DNA of 64,000 nt from Bacteriovorax sp. Seq25_V (GCF_000447795.1 NZ_AUNI01000021.1:124001-188000), one strand, 5' to 3'; shown: positions 28,049 through 37,829, counted from the stretch's first letter. Notes: generated from the letters alone by a model not told the origin. A program made the numbers and translations.

Positions 28049-29170
28049 ATGGAAAATAGACTATATTTATCACCTCCGCATATGTCGGGAAATGAGAAAA
28101 AATATATTGATTTAGCATTTGAGTCTAACTGGATAGCTCCATTAGGACCGAATGTGGATAAATTTGAATCAACTATGAATGAATATTTAGGAAGTCATTA
28201 TGCCGTTGCCATGACATCTGGAACTGCCGCAATTCATATCGCGCTTGTTATGCTAGATGTAAAACCAGGTGATTATGTTCTGTGTAGCTCAATGACATTT
28301 GTGGCAAGTGCAAATCCTGTTTTGTATCTTGGCGCAGAACCGGTATTCATTGATTCAGAACATAATAGTTGGAATATTTGCCCGCGATCACTAGAAAAAG
28401 CGATGCAAAATTTAGAGAAGAAGCCTAAGGCATTGATTGTGGTTGATCTGCTTGGCCAGAGTGCTGACTATGGTGAAATCAAAAAAGTTTGTGACAAATA
28501 TAATTTACCAATTATTGAAGACGCAGCTGAGGCACTTGGAGCGAAATATAATGGTATAAAGTGCGGTACATTTGGTGAGTATGGAGTTTTCTCATTTAAT
28601 GGGAATAAAATTCTATCTACTTCCGGCGGAGGAATGCTTATTTGTAAGACAAAGGAGCAGGCTCTTAGGGCAAAGCACTTAATAACACAGGCAAGAGAAG
28701 ATGCACCATACTATCTACATACTGAGGTTGGTTATAACTATCGAATGAGTAATATCGTTGCTGGATTAGGTATCGCACAATTAGGAATTCTCGAAGATAG
28801 AGTAAATAAGAAGAGATTTATTAATAAATGTTATCAAGAAAAATTGAAAGATATTTCTTACATTAGGTTTATGCCTGAGCCGGAATGGAGTTATTCTAAC
28901 AGATGGCTGACAAGTATACTAGTTGATGACGACTCACTTTTAACACCGACAGAAATAATTAGTGAACTTGAGAAAAATAATATTGAAGCGAGAAGGCTAT
29001 GGAAACCATTACATTCGCAACCTTTGTTTGAGAAAAACAAATATTTCTTTGATAATGAGTCTGTTTGTGACTCACTCTTTGAGAGTGGTGTTTCTCTACC
29101 ATCGGGAACACAGATGACAGAAAAAGATATCGAAAGAGTTTGTAATATAATTAAAAATATTAAGAAGTGA
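28049..29170 (+). CDS. UDP-4-amino-sugar transaminase, PglE-like
   Basis: About 373 residues of DegT/DnrJ/EryC1 type. It opens with LYLSPPHMSGNEKKYI and SNWIAPLGPNVDKFE, characteristic of PglE/LegC-like enzymes; SGTAAIHIAL, EDAAEALGA and FSFNGNKILSTSGGG give the PLP site with the Schiff-base Lys. It would aminate the 4-keto sugar from the PglF-like enzyme. The open frame begins at TTG 28043 and has two consecutive ATGs; ATG 28049 is preferred because AAGAG ends six bases upstream. It overlaps the next GT gene in GTGA. Confidence 0.85.
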   Translation: MENRLYLSPPHMSGNEKKYIDLAFESNWIAPLGPNVDKFESTMNEYLGSHYAVAMTSGTAAIHIALVMLDVKPGDYVLCSSMTFVASANPVLYLGAEPVFIDSEHNSWNICPRSLEKAMQNLEKKPKALIVVDLLGQSADYGEIKKVCDKYNLPIIEDAAEALGAKYNGIKCGTFGEYGVFSFNGNKILSTSGGGMLICKTKEQALRAKHLITQAREDAPYYLHTEVGYNYRMSNIVAGLGIAQLGILEDRVNKKRFINKCYQEKLKDISYIRFMPEPEWSYSNRWLTSILVDDDSLLTPTEIISELEKNNIEARRLWKPLHSQPLFEKNKYFFDNESVCDSLFESGVSLPSGTQMTEKDIERVCNIIKNIKK

Positions 29171-30318
29171 AATCTATGAAGCCAAGAGTAATGCGAGTTG
29201 TAACAATTACAGATGCATTCATTCATATAAAAGGACAGCTGGAGCAGTATAAACAAGAGGGAAAAGAAATTATTCTTGTATCTGCGAATGGAAATCTTGA
29301 TGATGAAATAAAAGGAATTGGCTTTAGACATGAAAATTTAGTAATTAAAAGGGATATTTCACCTATTTTTGATCTAGTATCTGTGATTCAACTAATTATT
29401 CTAATACGTCGACATAAGCCCAATATCTTGCATTCTTCAACACCTAAGGCGGGTATAGTTTGTGCTTTAGCAGGTTTTCTAGCTTTAGTTCCAGTTCGGA
29501 TTCACACTTTTACGGGGCAAAGGTGGGCGACGTTAAAGGGCCCTAAGAGATTATTGCTAAAGATGATTGATAGATTGATAGTGACTATGAATACAAGAGT
29601 CTATTCAGACTCAGAATCACAGAATCAATATTTAATAGAACAGAAGATCGTTAAGCCTGAAAAAATATTTTGTATTCATAAAGGAAGTCTTGGTGGAATC
29701 GATATAGCTAGATTTTCAAATTCAAAATATAAAAAGGATAAGAACGAGGTTGTATATTTATTCTTGGGTAGAATAAATAAAGATAAGGGAATAGAAGAAT
29801 TAATTTCTGCTTTCAATCTTCTGGTTAAGGAGGCCAATGATGTAGCATTGATGCTCGTTGGTCCAAATGAAATGATGAATGGAGATTTGAGTAATGATAC
29901 AAGAGAAATATTGGAAAAAAACAAAAAAATTAAAATAATCGGGTCTACAAATACACCTGAGAAATATATTGGGATAGCAGATGTTTTATGCCTACCAAGC
30001 TATAGGGAGGGTTTTGGAACAGTTGTAATTGAAGCTGCATCTATGGGGGTTCCTGCGATCGGAACAAAAATACCCGGACTTGTGGATTCGATAGTTCCAA
30101 ACAAAACTGGATTACTGGTAGAGAAGCAAAGTGTAGATAGTTTGTTCAGCGGAATGTTGAAAATGTATCAGGATTCAAACTTAAGAACTGAAATGGGAAA
30201 TAGTGCTTATCGGAGAGCAAAAGAAGACTTTAGTTATCAAATAATTGCAGAGAAACAATGGAGTGAATATATAAGTCTACTTGCCAAATACTCGAGCAGG
30301 AGTGCCAACATAAGTTAA
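29167..30318 (+). CDS. Family 4 glycosyltransferase, PglA-like
   Basis: A 383-residue GT-B enzyme. The N-terminal half has VTITDAFIHIKGQL and the HSSTPKAGIVCALAG segment, typical of PglA/WbnK-type GT4 enzymes that add the second sugar to a lipid-linked amino sugar; FTGQRWATLKG follows. The donor half has FLGRINKDKGIEEL and YREGFGTVVIEAASMG. The start is GTG 29167 overlapping the transaminase stop, or ATG 29176 three codons later. The neighbouring bacillosamine-type genes suggest it acts on undecaprenyl-PP-diNAcBac. Its 3' end overlaps the acetyltransferase gene on the other strand by 42 bases. Confidence 0.8.
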   Translation: MKSMKPRVMRVVTITDAFIHIKGQLEQYKQEGKEIILVSANGNLDDEIKGIGFRHENLVIKRDISPIFDLVSVIQLIILIRRHKPNILHSSTPKAGIVCALAGFLALVPVRIHTFTGQRWATLKGPKRLLLKMIDRLIVTMNTRVYSDSESQNQYLIEQKIVKPEKIFCIHKGSLGGIDIARFSNSKYKKDKNEVVYLFLGRINKDKGIEELISAFNLLVKEANDVALMLVGPNEMMNGDLSNDTREILEKNKKIKIIGSTNTPEKYIGIADVLCLPSYREGFGTVVIEAASMGVPAIGTKIPGLVDSIVPNKTGLLVEKQSVDSLFSGMLKMYQDSNLRTEMGNSAYRRAKEDFSYQIIAEKQWSEYISLLAKYSSRSANIS

Positions 30319-30915
30319 TCCCCTTTGAGTGTCCCTTGTGACACACGCACCTCCACCAATAAAAGATTCTTCAGCTAGATGAAGACCTTGAAGGACCGAA
30401 GAGGAAATTCCAACCAAAACGCTTTCCCCAATTGTTACGTTGCCAGCTATATTAGCTCCGGGCATTACTGAGGAGTATTTCCCAATTATTGTATCATGCC
30501 CTATCGTGCAGTTGGGGCTAAGAAATACGAAATCATTTATTGTTATATTGGTGGTTAGAGTTGTGTTTTCTTGAATGATAATCCCTTGTCCTAGTTTGAT
30601 GTGTTGAAATGAATCGATAGACACATTGGGATGAATTAGATTTGGAAAGGAAATATTATTATTGTTAATTTTGTTAATAAGTTTTGTTTTCTGTTCTGGA
30701 TATCCGATTGCTAATACAAGGGCTGTCTTGGATTCAATTGAGTTGATATCTGATATCTTTCCTAATACTGGATAGCCATCAATAAGAATTCCGATTTCTT
30801 TTAGATCATCGTACCACCCTATAAAATTATATGAAGATTTTTTAGAATTAATTTTATTAATTAAGCAGAGAATCTCTCTTCCCATGCCCCCTGCTCCAAT
30901 TATTGCTATATCCAT
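30277..30915 (-). CDS. Sugar N/O-acetyltransferase, PglD/NeuD-like
   Basis: A 212-residue acyltransferase with an N-terminal Rossmann-like domain (IIGAGGMGREIL) and a C-terminal left-handed beta-helix (LGQGIIIQENTTL, FVFLSPNCTIGHDTIIGKYSSV). The catalytic His lies in CTIGHDT. This two-domain architecture is that of PglD, which acetylates UDP-4-amino sugar, and of NeuD. Beside PglE- and PglF-like genes, PglD is the better guess. It is first to end in the minus-strand run of GT2 genes that starts at 32653, and overlaps the GT4 gene tail-to-tail by 42 bases. Confidence 0.85.
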   Translation of the reverse strand: MDIAIIGAGGMGREILCLINKINSKKSSYNFIGWYDDLKEIGILIDGYPVLGKISDINSIESKTALVLAIGYPEQKTKLINKINNNNISFPNLIHPNVSIDSFQHIKLGQGIIIQENTTLTTNITINDFVFLSPNCTIGHDTIIGKYSSVMPGANIAGNVTIGESVLVGISSSVLQGLHLAEESFIGGGACVTRDTQRGLTYVGTPARVFGK

Positions 30916-30924
30916 AAAAAATCC

Positions 30925-31719
30925 TTAAGAATTATTTTGATGAGACAAAATATAAAACAAGCTCCTCATCGAACCTATAATCAATTTTAGTATATTAATC
31001 ACTAAGAAAGCAAAGGATAAAGGACCTGTGAATAGAGATGAAATTGCAGCCTTTGCTTTTAATATATCGAGAAAATATTTTGAAGATCTGCTTTTAATGT
31101 CAGTCTTACTTATATTGTATGTATAGAGATCCTCGTGAATATTGTAAAATTTGAAATCTTTAAGGTAGGCACTTGTTAAGAAATAATAGTCCTCACCTAT
31201 TCGCAGCGATTCAGAATATTTACATTTTAAAAACACATCCTTTCTGAAAATTATACTTGCATGTACGACAGAGTTTTGAAGAAGCCAATTTCTCAATGTG
31301 GGAAGTGTTGGACAGGTTATGCTGTCCCATCTTCTTCCGTTCCAATTGAGTGAACAGTTGCTACCTACAAAATCATATGCAGCATTTGTTTCAAGGAAAT
31401 TAACAAGCACTTCTATTCTTCTTGAATTTGATAAATCATCACAGTCTTGAATTGCTATATATAAACCATTTGCTTTTGAGATAAGTAAATTTCGCATTGC
31501 TCCTGGACCTATATTTGTCACTGATTGAACAATACATAAATTAGGAAAGAGATTTTGATATTCCTGAATTTTTTCAACGGTGTCATCTGTACTCGCATCA
31601 TCTCCGATGAGAACTTCAATATTTTTATAAGTAAAAGAATTGATATTATTGGCGAGGTTTAAGATATGTTTCGATCCATTATGTACTGGTATAATCAATG
31701 ATACAAGAGGTTGAGGCAT
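30925..31719 (-). CDS. Family 2 glycosyltransferase
   Basis: A 264-residue GT-A enzyme. LIIPVHNGSKHILN, IGDDASTDDT (nucleotide-binding Asp) and IAIQDCDDLSN (metal-binding D-x-D in DCDD form) mark the donor domain, and GEDYYFLTSAYL is the acceptor-side ED motif. A hydrophobic stretch near the C-terminus (FLVINILKLIIGSM) may attach it to the membrane. It lies between the acetyltransferase and another GT2 gene on the same strand with short gaps, probably one operon. Sugar unknown. Confidence 0.85.
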   Translation of the reverse strand: MPQPLVSLIIPVHNGSKHILNLANNINSFTYKNIEVLIGDDASTDDTVEKIQEYQNLFPNLCIVQSVTNIGPGAMRNLLISKANGLYIAIQDCDDLSNSRRIEVLVNFLETNAAYDFVGSNCSLNWNGRRWDSITCPTLPTLRNWLLQNSVVHASIIFRKDVFLKCKYSESLRIGEDYYFLTSAYLKDFKFYNIHEDLYTYNISKTDIKSRSSKYFLDILKAKAAISSLFTGPLSFAFLVINILKLIIGSMRSLFYILSHQNNS

Positions 31720-31744
31720 ATTGGGTCCAATTCTAGTGTGTTCG

Positions 31745-32653
31745 TTATTTACTAAAACCTGTCTTCGTTAGGGCTGTTCCGGTAAGAATTCGGAACAATC
31801 CTTTAATGTTACCTAGAAAACTTCTTAGTCGATTTGATTTAGGCCTAGAGAGACCAATTGCTAAATTAATTAAACTTACTCCAATCATAGACCATAGAAC
31901 AAATAGGCGATTGAAATTACGACTTTTGGATATAAAATACCACCAACCAGTTATCTGCCACTCCCCTAGTGCAATTAGCCTCTCTTTTCTTACTGGATGA
32001 TGATAATGAAAACATCTTGAAGATGAGCAAAGAGCAATTCTGTTTTCGCGTGAAACTCGAAATGAAAAGTCTACATCTTCGTAGTAACCTGTCCCGTCAA
32101 ACCATTCGTCATACTTATAAGATTCCAAAATTTCTCTTTTCCAGAAGGTTGCACCACCATATATCCACTCAAGTTCAAGATCGACTTTTGAAGGTCTAAT
32201 AGCAGAAGGACATCCTGATTTAGTGAATAATCCACCCGGTAGCTTATCTAAAAGTAAAAATTCTCTTATTAAAGAACGTTTTAAATCAACTTGGTTATTA
32301 ATTGTAATGCCTACGCCTGATAAGTTGCTTTCTTTGATAATAAATTTTTCTAGATTTTCCAAACATTTATCTTCAAGGACCAGATCGTCGTCAAGAAAAC
32401 CAATCCAGTCATCATTGGAAGTTAGTTTGGATATGCACACATTTCTCTGTTTAGGTAAAGATGGAGGGCGAACAGTAAAATATTCAATTGGTAGATTTGG
32501 AAACTCGTCAACGACGTCCTTAATAGGATGGTCTGACCCATCAGCAACAATAATACGATCAGGTAAGCGAGTTTGAATAGAAATTGAACTCAGAAGAGTT
32601 TTCATGTCAACTGGTCGATCTTTAGTGCATATTGCTAAAGTTATAGTAGTCAA
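31745..32653 (-). CDS. Family 2 glycosyltransferase
   Basis: A 302-residue GT-A enzyme: LAICTKDRPVDMKTLL at the N-terminus, VADGSDHP, and IGFLDDDLVLEDKCL with the metal-binding DDD. The WYFISKSRNFNRLFVLW region and a C-terminal hydrophobic patch suggest membrane contact. The CTKDRP start and the DDDLV form resemble rhamnosyltransferase-like enzymes, but donor cannot be assigned. It follows the methyltransferase-like gene by 9 bases in a minus-strand run. Confidence 0.85.
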   Translation of the reverse strand: MTTITLAICTKDRPVDMKTLLSSISIQTRLPDRIIVADGSDHPIKDVVDEFPNLPIEYFTVRPPSLPKQRNVCISKLTSNDDWIGFLDDDLVLEDKCLENLEKFIIKESNLSGVGITINNQVDLKRSLIREFLLLDKLPGGLFTKSGCPSAIRPSKVDLELEWIYGGATFWKREILESYKYDEWFDGTGYYEDVDFSFRVSRENRIALCSSSRCFHYHHPVRKERLIALGEWQITGWWYFISKSRNFNRLFVLWSMIGVSLINLAIGLSRPKSNRLRSFLGNIKGLFRILTGTALTKTGFSK

Positions 32654-32662
32654 TAAACCCCC

Positions 32663-33559
32663 TTAAAGTTTGACAAATCTAACTTTAAATTTCCCGTCAA
32701 ATGGACGCCAAAATGGTGGGCGTTGAGCAGTAAAATGAGCATACCATTGAGGAATTTCTTCAAAAAGATTAGTAGAATCATTCCATGGATACTCATCGAA
32801 AATAATATGCTCTCCGTCAGGTAGAGTTTTATGAATTCTGTTACAGCAATAAAAGAATTTCTCTGAAGATTTTGAATCTCTCATATATTTAAAATAATTA
32901 TCAACAGTAGCTTTATTCATTTCCTGCATTGATGCAATGTTTATGAACAAATCAATATTAAGATTTGAAATAAGGTTATAATTTTCAGCTTCCAAATAAT
33001 TGAAAGAGCATAATTTGTCGTTGATGTTATCTTTACTTAAGAGCTTAAAATCTGCATTAGGGTTTATATTCTTTGTAATTTGTGCATCGAAAATTAGTTG
33101 TTTTCCTAGATTAACGAAAACAATCTTCACACTCGAATTGAAGGCGCTTAATAAGTTACCGAAATAACCATAGCCATCTCCTATTATACATATTGTCATG
33201 CCATCTTTTAGAGCATTGAAAGATACAAGTTGTTCGAGTACAATTGCATGCTTTGCACTATCTAAAAGATGTAGTCTTTTCGATTTGGAAGAAATTTTTT
33301 TGGTCAAATTATCAATAGATTTATCTTTAACAAATTTCTTTCTATAGTATTTTGTAAGTAGTAGGTGAATAATATTACGGCAATACATATTAAAACTATT
33401 GTGAATATAGTCACCAAATCCGCCCATTCCTCTGATTTCAATGTTATTGTCTTTCAAGACTAGATTTTGAAATCCATGTTTTTGCCAATGGCTAGAAACG
33501 ACGGATAAATTTGAATTGTCTAAATAATACTTTTCAAATAAAAATTGTATGATTTGCAT
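32663..33559 (-). CDS. Putative sugar O-methyltransferase (NanM-like)
   Basis: A 298-residue protein that resembles the putative sugar O-methyltransferases found in Leptospira and other surface-glycan clusters. CIIGDGYGYFGNLL around 140-155 is a glycine-rich SAM-type loop, followed by VFVNLGKQLIFD and, later, LFINIASMQEMN in the place of motif III. The C-terminal QWYAHFTAQRPPFWRPF is distinctive. It probably methylates a hydroxyl on a sugar of the repeat unit; the acceptor is unknown. A 17-bp inverted repeat sits just upstream of the ribosome site CAGAGG. Distinct from the Rossmann methyltransferases at 38704 and 40977. Confidence 0.6.
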   Translation of the reverse strand: MQIIQFLFEKYYLDNSNLSVVSSHWQKHGFQNLVLKDNNIEIRGMGGFGDYIHNSFNMYCRNIIHLLLTKYYRKKFVKDKSIDNLTKKISSKSKRLHLLDSAKHAIVLEQLVSFNALKDGMTICIIGDGYGYFGNLLSAFNSSVKIVFVNLGKQLIFDAQITKNINPNADFKLLSKDNINDKLCSFNYLEAENYNLISNLNIDLFINIASMQEMNKATVDNYFKYMRDSKSSEKFFYCCNRIHKTLPDGEHIIFDEYPWNDSTNLFEEIPQWYAHFTAQRPPFWRPFDGKFKVRFVKL

Positions 33560-33570
33560 ATGAACCTCTG

Positions 33571-33587
33571 TTAGGATGATATCCTAA
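33571..33587. promoter_or_regulatory. Inverted repeat before the methyltransferase gene
   Basis: TTAGGAT (33571-33577) and ATCCTAA (33581-33587) pair perfectly round GAT, eleven bases upstream of start codon 33559. The ribosome site AGAGG lies between the repeat and the start. It could be an operator or an mRNA hairpin affecting translation; the rest of the 127-bp gap contains no gene I can support. Confidence 0.3.
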
Positions 33588-33686
33588 TGAATGCCTTTTA
33601 AAAAATAAAATATGACTAAATTTTAACGAGTCGCATATAAATATCTTTGCCGTTGTTGCGCCGTGGCTAGGTTTTGAATTGTTAGC

Positions 33687-35153
33687 TCAAAGGGCAGAGA
33701 CAAACTTTGTCATGTTTTCATCAGTACATGGTGAAAGGTAATTTATAATATACTTTCTTGCAGAATTATACTCATTATTAAAAATAGCTGGATCCATATT
33801 ATAAAAATAATCAAGCAAAAGAATAAGAGGTGAGCTTGGCACCCAAGTTTTCTTTAAGCTATGTAACTCGAAAAGTGGATCATAATTAGTCTCAGTGAAT
33901 TGAATATTTATGACTGGCTTTGAAAGCATTAAAGCCTCTAGGCCAACCGTACTACCCCAGTACATTACAACGAACGAAGAATTTAAATCTTCGAAAAGAG
34001 ACTTATTAATAGAAATTTTAACATTGGAATATTTCTCAAAATTAATTGTTACAGATTTTTTTAGCTGATTAAAAGGAAGCGCTGGATGACAACGAATTAT
34101 GATATTCCAATCGACAAGTTGATCTAGTTGCTTCCCAAAATGATTTAAGAAAGATGAAGCCTGCAATACGCCTTCTAGTGCAATTAGCAAATTTTTAGAT
34201 TTGTTTACGACAGGTGTTAGTTGATAAAGATCTTTATATCTAAGAGCACAAGTCGGAATATTTTGATTGTTAAATGCTGAATATTTCTTGAGGATATTTG
34301 CAGTAATTGGACCAGTTGTTAAAATTTTATCTGGTTTTGGGGAAAGACTTAATTCTTCGTCACCAAAAAACATATTTGAAGAGGCTAGTGGTATAACATT
34401 ATGTTGATATCCAATTTTTTTTATATGCTTAGCCGATTTATTTATTCCTGCAAGTAGCATTTTTTCCCATGGGTTATTTTCGAAAGTGTATAATAAGGTT
34501 CTAGCGTGGGGCCATTTTCCAAGTCTTAACCCCGCAGTATAATATAACATAGCAAAAAAAGTAGTAGGATTAATGTGATCAAGAAGATGAATATGGAATA
34601 TTCTTCTATCGAGGTCATCATCAAATGTTTCTTTGTAAATACGGAAAAAATTAGCGATAAGATGATAAAGTATCCATAGGATATCAGTAGGATTAATAAT
34701 TTTGAAAATAGAAACAATATTCTGATTTGATTTACTTAATGCTAACTTATGACAATTAACAGGCTCTAGCAAATAGACAACCTCAAAATTCTCAGGAAGA
34801 TACTTAGGAAGATCTCCAAAAAAAGAATCAACATAATTATCCAAGCTTTGAGTTGGATACAAGAAGCTTTTTATGATTAGAATATCTTTTGATACTTTAG
34901 AAGGATTACAATTTGATTTTACGAACCTTGCATAACTACATTTTACGATAGTTGAAATGATTAACCGAACTAATTTATATAAATAAATCGGAATAAGTTT
35001 TATAAATTGAACTTTTTTTTCATCAAAGACATCATTAAAAGGTTGATAGAAGCGATTCTTTGATGCAATCGGACTTGCCCACCAAACTAATGAATTAAGT
35101 CTTATACTCAATCTTGAAATTGTATTTATCCTATACTGAAGCTGTTCATCCAT
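33687..35153 (-). CDS. GT-B-like surface carbohydrate biosynthesis protein
   Basis: A 488-residue cytoplasmic protein. Two stretches point to a GT-B fold related to O-antigen proteins of Leptospira type: LYTFENNPWEKMLLAG and IGYQHNVIPL in the first half, then a C-terminal half with IIIRCHPALPF and MYWGSTVGLEALMLSKPVINI, which is the donor-site pattern of CDP-glycerol-transferase- and sialyltransferase-like enzymes. It has no signal peptide. It lies in a minus-strand run with a GNAT protein and a PFTS-motif protein, which together look like one module acting on the same sugar. Specificity unknown. Confidence 0.5.
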   Translation of the reverse strand: MDEQLQYRINTISRLSIRLNSLVWWASPIASKNRFYQPFNDVFDEKKVQFIKLIPIYLYKLVRLIISTIVKCSYARFVKSNCNPSKVSKDILIIKSFLYPTQSLDNYVDSFFGDLPKYLPENFEVVYLLEPVNCHKLALSKSNQNIVSIFKIINPTDILWILYHLIANFFRIYKETFDDDLDRRIFHIHLLDHINPTTFFAMLYYTAGLRLGKWPHARTLLYTFENNPWEKMLLAGINKSAKHIKKIGYQHNVIPLASSNMFFGDEELSLSPKPDKILTTGPITANILKKYSAFNNQNIPTCALRYKDLYQLTPVVNKSKNLLIALEGVLQASSFLNHFGKQLDQLVDWNIIIRCHPALPFNQLKKSVTINFEKYSNVKISINKSLFEDLNSSFVVMYWGSTVGLEALMLSKPVINIQFTETNYDPLFELHSLKKTWVPSSPLILLLDYFYNMDPAIFNNEYNSARKYIINYLSPCTDENMTKFVSAL

Positions 35154-35256
35154 GATTATATGTTATATAAACGCACAGTTGAAGTCTATATTAGATTGTG
35201 AAAGAGAGCATGTTATTTTTGATATGTTTTAGTTGGTAAGTAAGATTATTATTACT

Positions 35257-36783
35257 CTAAGATAGCATTTTAAAAAAAGTGTTGTGTAGATCGGTGATGT
35301 TACTTATGAACAATAGTTTTTTGGAAGAATAATAAGTTTGATTTTCTAACAGATTATTGGGATCATAGAAAATTGCAGGAACACCTGATTTCTCAGAGAT
35401 GTAAGCTGTAGATGTAAATGGAATAGATATAGTTAGATCAGACTGGATTACAACCTGATGAAGATTTGCATTATCGGGAAGAATTGTTATCTTTTGATCA
35501 CTTATAAGATTTGAAATAAATTGTATATATTTTTTATCATGAATACTTGTGTATTCTCTTTTGTGCTTTAAGAAAATCCTTACATTCTTTTCTGGGTGTG
35601 TAATACTGAATGACTTTTGAATTTGTAGTACATCTTCTACAAACTTAGTCATGGTGTTTTCATTATAATACAAATATGGAATATTGTTGTCAAAGCACCA
35701 TCGGTTATTTATCGGAGTTACATCAAATAGTGTGACACAAATATCATTATCTTTTTTTTGAAAATCAAAAATAGTTGAAGACTTGAAGTAAAAACAACCG
35801 ATGACCTTGGAGTTAAATGGCTTGAAAAATCTTTCTTTAAAAAAAACATCTTGTTCACTGAACCATGAATAGGAGTTGTCGATATTTAAGAAACTATAAC
35901 CAGGATGCGCCTCACTTTTTTTAACTCCATCAATTATGTGCCAATACAGAGGGGGAATGTTTACTGAATACCACAGCATAGAAAGAGAAAAATTCTTGTT
36001 TATCAATGAATTAGTCCAAAGAGATTGTTCTAGAAATAAAGAGTTTGTAATAATAACCTCATTTATAAATTCCTTCTTGTTTAAGAAAGAAGCCAATTGT
36101 ACCCAAGGCAAATCCCTGTGAAGAAGTGAGATTGAAGGATTCAAAATAATTTTTGCAATAGAGTAAAGTGAATATGATAAGTGTCTCAATAATAGTATTA
36201 AAAGCATGAAAAAATCTAAATGTAGTTCACAGGCCTTAAGGAGTGGAAATCTGTCGAAAACAAGGTATTGAGAGTGACGGTTTATTCCAGATTGAATTAT
36301 GTTGTAATCAGACTTGTGAATAACGTCTTTATTAATGAATTCAATAAGTGAAATATCCTCTACTTCTGTTGGAATACCTAGAAGAATTGTTGATTTCCTA
36401 TTTTTCTTTTTTGCTAAATTAAATTTGATTACCAATTTCATCAATTCAATAGCTATAAAAAGGTTTCTTGCTGATAGGGTAAATAGTGACTTGCATAGGT
36501 AAGAAAGGCTACATTTGAACTTGTGATGTTTGATCATCCCATAAGAACCGAGGTGGATAGTTTCTTGGTTTAAGGTTGGGGGGGTATTAATATCAAACTT
36601 ATAACTATTTTCAAAATTTGATAAAAGGGACTGTTTCAGCCTGTTTTCAATATATGGTTTTGTACTGTCAAGAAGGGCAATTCGAATTGGAGAAGAGAAA
36701 GAAACTTTTTTTGCAAAAAAATCATTTACGCACTTAAATCGTTTTGCAGTAAATTGGAAGTAATCTAGCTCGCTAGGATTCAC
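35257..36783 (-). CDS. Polysaccharide biosynthesis PFTS-motif protein
   Basis: A 508-residue protein. The C-terminal stretch DLTISIPFTSTAYISEKSGVPAIFYDP contains the PFTS motif that names a family of polysaccharide-cluster proteins, followed by the acid-glycine pattern of a GT-B donor site; IFLKHKRE earlier has the position of the basic residues. A central hydrophobic region (about 185-215) may contact the membrane. The family's reaction is not established; a glycosyltransferase is likely. The start is GTG overlapping the TAG of the upstream GNAT gene. Paired with 33687, which has a similar C-terminal half but different N-terminus. Confidence 0.6.
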   Translation of the reverse strand: MNPSELDYFQFTAKRFKCVNDFFAKKVSFSSPIRIALLDSTKPYIENRLKQSLLSNFENSYKFDINTPPTLNQETIHLGSYGMIKHHKFKCSLSYLCKSLFTLSARNLFIAIELMKLVIKFNLAKKKNRKSTILLGIPTEVEDISLIEFINKDVIHKSDYNIIQSGINRHSQYLVFDRFPLLKACELHLDFFMLLILLLRHLSYSLYSIAKIILNPSISLLHRDLPWVQLASFLNKKEFINEVIITNSLFLEQSLWTNSLINKNFSLSMLWYSVNIPPLYWHIIDGVKKSEAHPGYSFLNIDNSYSWFSEQDVFFKERFFKPFNSKVIGCFYFKSSTIFDFQKKDNDICVTLFDVTPINNRWCFDNNIPYLYYNENTMTKFVEDVLQIQKSFSITHPEKNVRIFLKHKREYTSIHDKKYIQFISNLISDQKITILPDNANLHQVVIQSDLTISIPFTSTAYISEKSGVPAIFYDPNNLLENQTYYSSKKLLFISNITDLHNTFFKMLS

Positions 36784-37721
36784 TATAATTGGTCCAGTTC
36801 GTTAATATTAAATTCATGTCTTAAAGAGTCTTTTAAAGTGTTTGGTGTAAAATTATTGTCATTATATCTAACTACCATATGACCACCATAGCTGCAATTT
36901 CTCTTTGAAATAGTAAAGTCAATATTTTTAATGAGTGGATAAAGTGAATGATTCGAGCTTATTGGTAATATCAACGAATTATCATGTAAATGTATTAGGC
37001 TCTTGATTTGAGTATGGCTTATTCCACTATCGCTAATAGAAAATTCAATTGGAGAATTGTTTTGATAAATAATGTATCCTAATAAAATTTTGTTGGAAGT
37101 GATCCATTTTAAATGAAATGGTGAATTGCTTTCAAGTACCTTTTGAATGTCTACCCAGTTTTTGTGACTCCGAATAACGTAGCCATTACATTTGCAGTAT
37201 GATTTTTCATACATCTTGATTGAATTAAAAAAATCATAAGAATGATAATCTTTTAGTTCTATTGTGTTGGCAACTATAGAGTCTTGAATAGAATTTTTCA
37301 AAATTAATCTGTCATAAGTTGAAATGCTTGTAAAACCAAACTTCAAATAATAATAGTCAACAGACCTTCTTGCTATGACGAGGCCTAAATCAAACTTTGA
37401 GGCACAGTGTTTTAACGTGAAGTTTATAAGTGAACTTGAGAGCTTTTTTCCTTGGTGCTCTGGAGAAATACATATTGATGTAAGATTAGAAACATTATAT
37501 TTCTCATTATCATATAAAATTTGTATTGGAGCGATTCTAATGCAACCTATTACAGTATGATTATGCTTAATGACGATTACCTCATCTGGTTCGGACTTCT
37601 TAAACCAGGAAATATATTTCGACTCATTAGAGTTACCATTTTGGAAAACCTGAAGGGCAAGATTGTAGGCTTCACACCTTTCTGTCTCGTTAGCGATATG
37701 TATTTTATAGTTTTCATTCAT
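36783..37721 (-). CDS. GNAT-family acyltransferase
   Basis: A 312-residue protein whose first ~150 residues are a GNAT domain: VIGCIRIAPIQ is beta strand 4, TSICISPEHQGKKLSSSLI is the acetyl-CoA-binding loop (Q-x-x-x-L-S form), and DYYYLKFGF is the last strand with the Tyr. The second half has the layout of a second, degenerate domain, as in the Eis-like group. It lies upstream of two GT-B-like genes in the same operon, and probably acylates an amino sugar or amino-acid substituent of the glycan. It is also one candidate for the missing PseH N-acetyltransferase of the nonulosonate pathway. Confidence 0.7.
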   Translation of the reverse strand: MNENYKIHIANETERCEAYNLALQVFQNGNSNESKYISWFKKSEPDEVIVIKHNHTVIGCIRIAPIQILYDNEKYNVSNLTSICISPEHQGKKLSSSLINFTLKHCASKFDLGLVIARRSVDYYYLKFGFTSISTYDRLILKNSIQDSIVANTIELKDYHSYDFFNSIKMYEKSYCKCNGYVIRSHKNWVDIQKVLESNSPFHLKWITSNKILLGYIIYQNNSPIEFSISDSGISHTQIKSLIHLHDNSLILPISSNHSLYPLIKNIDFTISKRNCSYGGHMVVRYNDNNFTPNTLKDSLRHEFNINELDQL

Positions 37722-37829
37722 ATTATTATGCTATCATTAAAATTCAATGAGATAAAACAGCTAATTCGTGATTCAAAATGTTTGATAAGCTTTTTATTTA
37801 GTAATATTATAAATTAAAAAGGGCATAAG

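Noticed and set aside
33628-33740. GC-richer open stretch after the GT-B-like gene, possibly a gene remnant
   Set aside because: Short frames on both strands read well, but no start, ribosome site or recognisable motif is present, and the plus frame runs into the end of the opposite gene.
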